DNA of 5,601 nucleotides, taken from assembly GCA_020432595.1 (NCBI GenBank), contig JAGQGA010000387.1:1-5601 (forward strand). The letters run 5' to 3'. Of the stretch, positions 4,345 through 5,601 are shown piece by piece (positions within the stretch are counted from its first letter, which is position 1; every line of letters begins with the position of its first letter). The notes beneath the pieces are model-generated. The model was not told where the DNA came from, ran no database searches, and saw nothing but the letters and a program-made list of their open reading frames with translations. A program made the translations under genes and the position numbers. Source of the stretch: Anaerolineales bacterium (GTDB lineage Bacteria; Chloroflexota; Anaerolineae; Promineifilales; Promineifilaceae).

Positions 4345-5601
4345 CTATTCAAGCCAGCCGCGAGGATTATGCTCCAACTCCCAATTAAATTCATAAAGCC
4401 GGTCTCGCATCTGTTTGGCCCGTTCTGGATAATGCGCCCGCTGATCATAAGATTCGTCAGGGTCTAGATTCAGGTCAAACAAAAATGGATGTAACAAGCC
4501 CATTCGAAGAAAAAGAGCGTTCTCGCTTGTCGTTGAGGCATAATATTTGAAGTGGTTGGCATGGCGCAGTGCGTAAGCCTTTACATCCATCACGTAGAAG
4601 AGTTCCTCATGTGGGCTTTCATCTGACTCGCCCGTCAGCAGCGGCAGCAGATTTCGGCCGTCTATGACCCGATCTGTGGGCAAATCAACCCCCGCCATCG
4701 CCAGGAAGGTGGCAAAGAAATCTATATTCATCATTTGGGCGTTGCTTGTTCGGCCGGCCGGAATGGTACCCGGCCACGTGGCAATCATCGGCACAATTTG
4801 GCCGCCATCAAAGGTGTTGCCCTTACGTCCCCGATGAAAACCAGGGGAGCCTTGATGCCAGGGGCCATTATCGCTGGTAAAGACCACCAAAGTCTTCTCG
4901 GTAAGCCCCTTTTCTTCCAGCTTTTTCACAATTTCGCCAACGCTCCAATCCACTTCTTGAATACAGTCACCATAAGTCCCCGCCTTACTCGTACCTTGGA
5001 AACGCTCCCCCGCGTAAATGGGGTGGTGGGGTTTGGGCGAGGCATAAAAGACAAAGAAGGGATTGTCACCATTCTCATCCAGGTAATGCAAAATTTCATC
5101 GGTGATCATGCCCGTGATCTTGGTTTGATCTAGGATGCCCTTGTCGGCAATTTCCCGATTGCGGAAGAAATGGTAAGGAAGCATGTCGTTGGAGTAATGG
5201 GAGCCGTAGAAATAGTCAAACCCTTTGTCATTAGGCAGGGATGGGCTTTGGTCGCCCAAATGCCATTTGCCAAAGAGGGCCGTCTTGTAGCCCCGCGCCT
5301 GCAACGCTTCGGCAAAGGTAATCTCATCGGCAGGAATCCCATTCACCGCCTGCTGGTCATTTATTTGCCTATAGAATTTTTCGCTTTCTTGAAGCTGGTG
5401 CGATGGAGCCAAATCTTCCGCCAAAACCTCATCATTGTCATATTGCATGTCAAAAATCTGGTCGGCGGGAATGGAAACAGAGGGGAAAAAGACGTTTGTG
5501 AGCGTTGCTCTGGCTGAATAACGGCCGGTTAGAAACCCAAAGCGGCTGGGCGTGCAAAGGGGGCTGGAGGCGTAGCCGTTGGTAAAGCTCATGCCGTTGG
5601 C
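4345..5601 (-). CDS. Type I (S1) arylsulfatase-like enzyme, Cys-type, 5' end outside window
   Basis: The frame is open to the right edge (A-N-G precedes the first visible Met at 5592) and stops at TAG 4347-4345. 418 codons are visible and perhaps 40-80 are missing, including any signal peptide and the first metal-binding Asp pair. Numbering from the Met at 5592, the signature is C13-T-P-S-R17 followed by F-G-F-L-T-G-R, with C13 the formylglycine precursor. Further family motifs are G-K109-W-H111-L-G, the P-H189-H-P segment, the metal-binding T-S-D241-N242-G, and R-K257-G-N-T-F-D-G-G before V-P. The C-terminal L-F-D-L-N-x-D-P-D-E sequence is the standard arylsulfatase tail. It differs strongly from the sulfatase at 2677-4164, so the two are not a recent duplication and probably have different substrates. 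Role: hydrolysis of a sulfate ester, site unknown. It is the most upstream visible gene of the - strand block, and the maturase two genes downstream would activate it if it is folded or modified in the cytoplasm before export. Confidence 0.93.
   Translation of the reverse strand, partial: ANGMSFTNGYASSPLCTPSRFGFLTGRYSARATLTNVFFPSVSIPADQIFDMQYDNDEVLAEDLAPSHQLQESEKFYRQINDQQAVNGIPADEITFAEALQARGYKTALFGKWHLGDQSPSLPNDKGFDYFYGSHYSNDMLPYHFFRNREIADKGILDQTKITGMITDEILHYLDENGDNPFFVFYASPKPHHPIYAGERFQGTSKAGTYGDCIQEVDWSVGEIVKKLEEKGLTEKTLVVFTSDNGPWHQGSPGFHRGRKGNTFDGGQIVPMIATWPGTIPAGRTSNAQMMNIDFFATFLAMAGVDLPTDRVIDGRNLLPLLTGESDESPHEELFYVMDVKAYALRHANHFKYYASTTSENALFLRMGLLHPFLFDLNLDPDESYDQRAHYPERAKQMRDRLYEFNWELEHNPRGWLE

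Noticed and set aside
2677..5601. The two sulfatases as a recent tandem duplication
   Set aside because: Their signature segments (CLPSR and CTPSR surroundings), metal-site motifs (SADHGE against TSDNGP) and overall arrangement differ too much. They are distant members of the same superfamily.

Overview
The window looks like chromosomal DNA of a free-living, probably anaerobic or facultative bacterium. It has moderate GC, good bacterial gene structure and short gaps. The style of the genes (a double-HTH regulator of this shape, a SEC-C-tailed sulfatase maturase, abundant CGGCCG palindromes, dispersed 7-nt-period repeats) suggests Chloroflexota of the Anaerolineae type. That assignment is inference from memory of such genomes, not something the sequence proves.

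Layout. Left arm, + strand: the last 125 codons of a MtaB-type tRNA methylthiotransferase (1-378), a 145-bp gap holding a heptamer-repeat hairpin (437-506), then a complete regulator with two XRE-type helix-turn-helix domains (524-1186). Only 24 bp separate this gene from the convergent block on the - strand. Right arm, - strand, read from right to left: a sulfatase whose 5' end lies outside the window (4345 to beyond 5601), a 180-bp gap with a large imperfect palindrome (4187-4252), a complete sulfatase with no signal peptide (2677-4164), a 101-bp gap with a second copy of the heptamer repeat (2648-2695), and a radical SAM anaerobic sulfatase-maturating enzyme (1211-2575).

How the genes work together. 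Both sulfatases carry the Cys-type C-x-P-S-R signature, whose cysteine must be oxidised to C-alpha-formylglycine before the enzyme can work. The third gene of the - strand block encodes the oxygen-independent enzyme that makes this modification. The block is therefore a self-sufficient sulfatase module: two unrelated-looking S1-type sulfatases plus their activator, likely used to remove sulfate esters from organic compounds or sulfated glycans. The substrates cannot be told from the sequence. The HTH gene and the mtaB end belong to a different transcription direction and need not be functionally linked.

No clearly new multi-gene system is visible. The most unusual content is at the DNA level: a highly iterated palindrome (AACGGCCGTT and near matches) read in three different codon phases, a dispersed 7-nt-period repeat family with two copies of the same internal order, one of which supplies the stop codon and last residues of a sulfatase, and a separate long palindrome between the two sulfatases.
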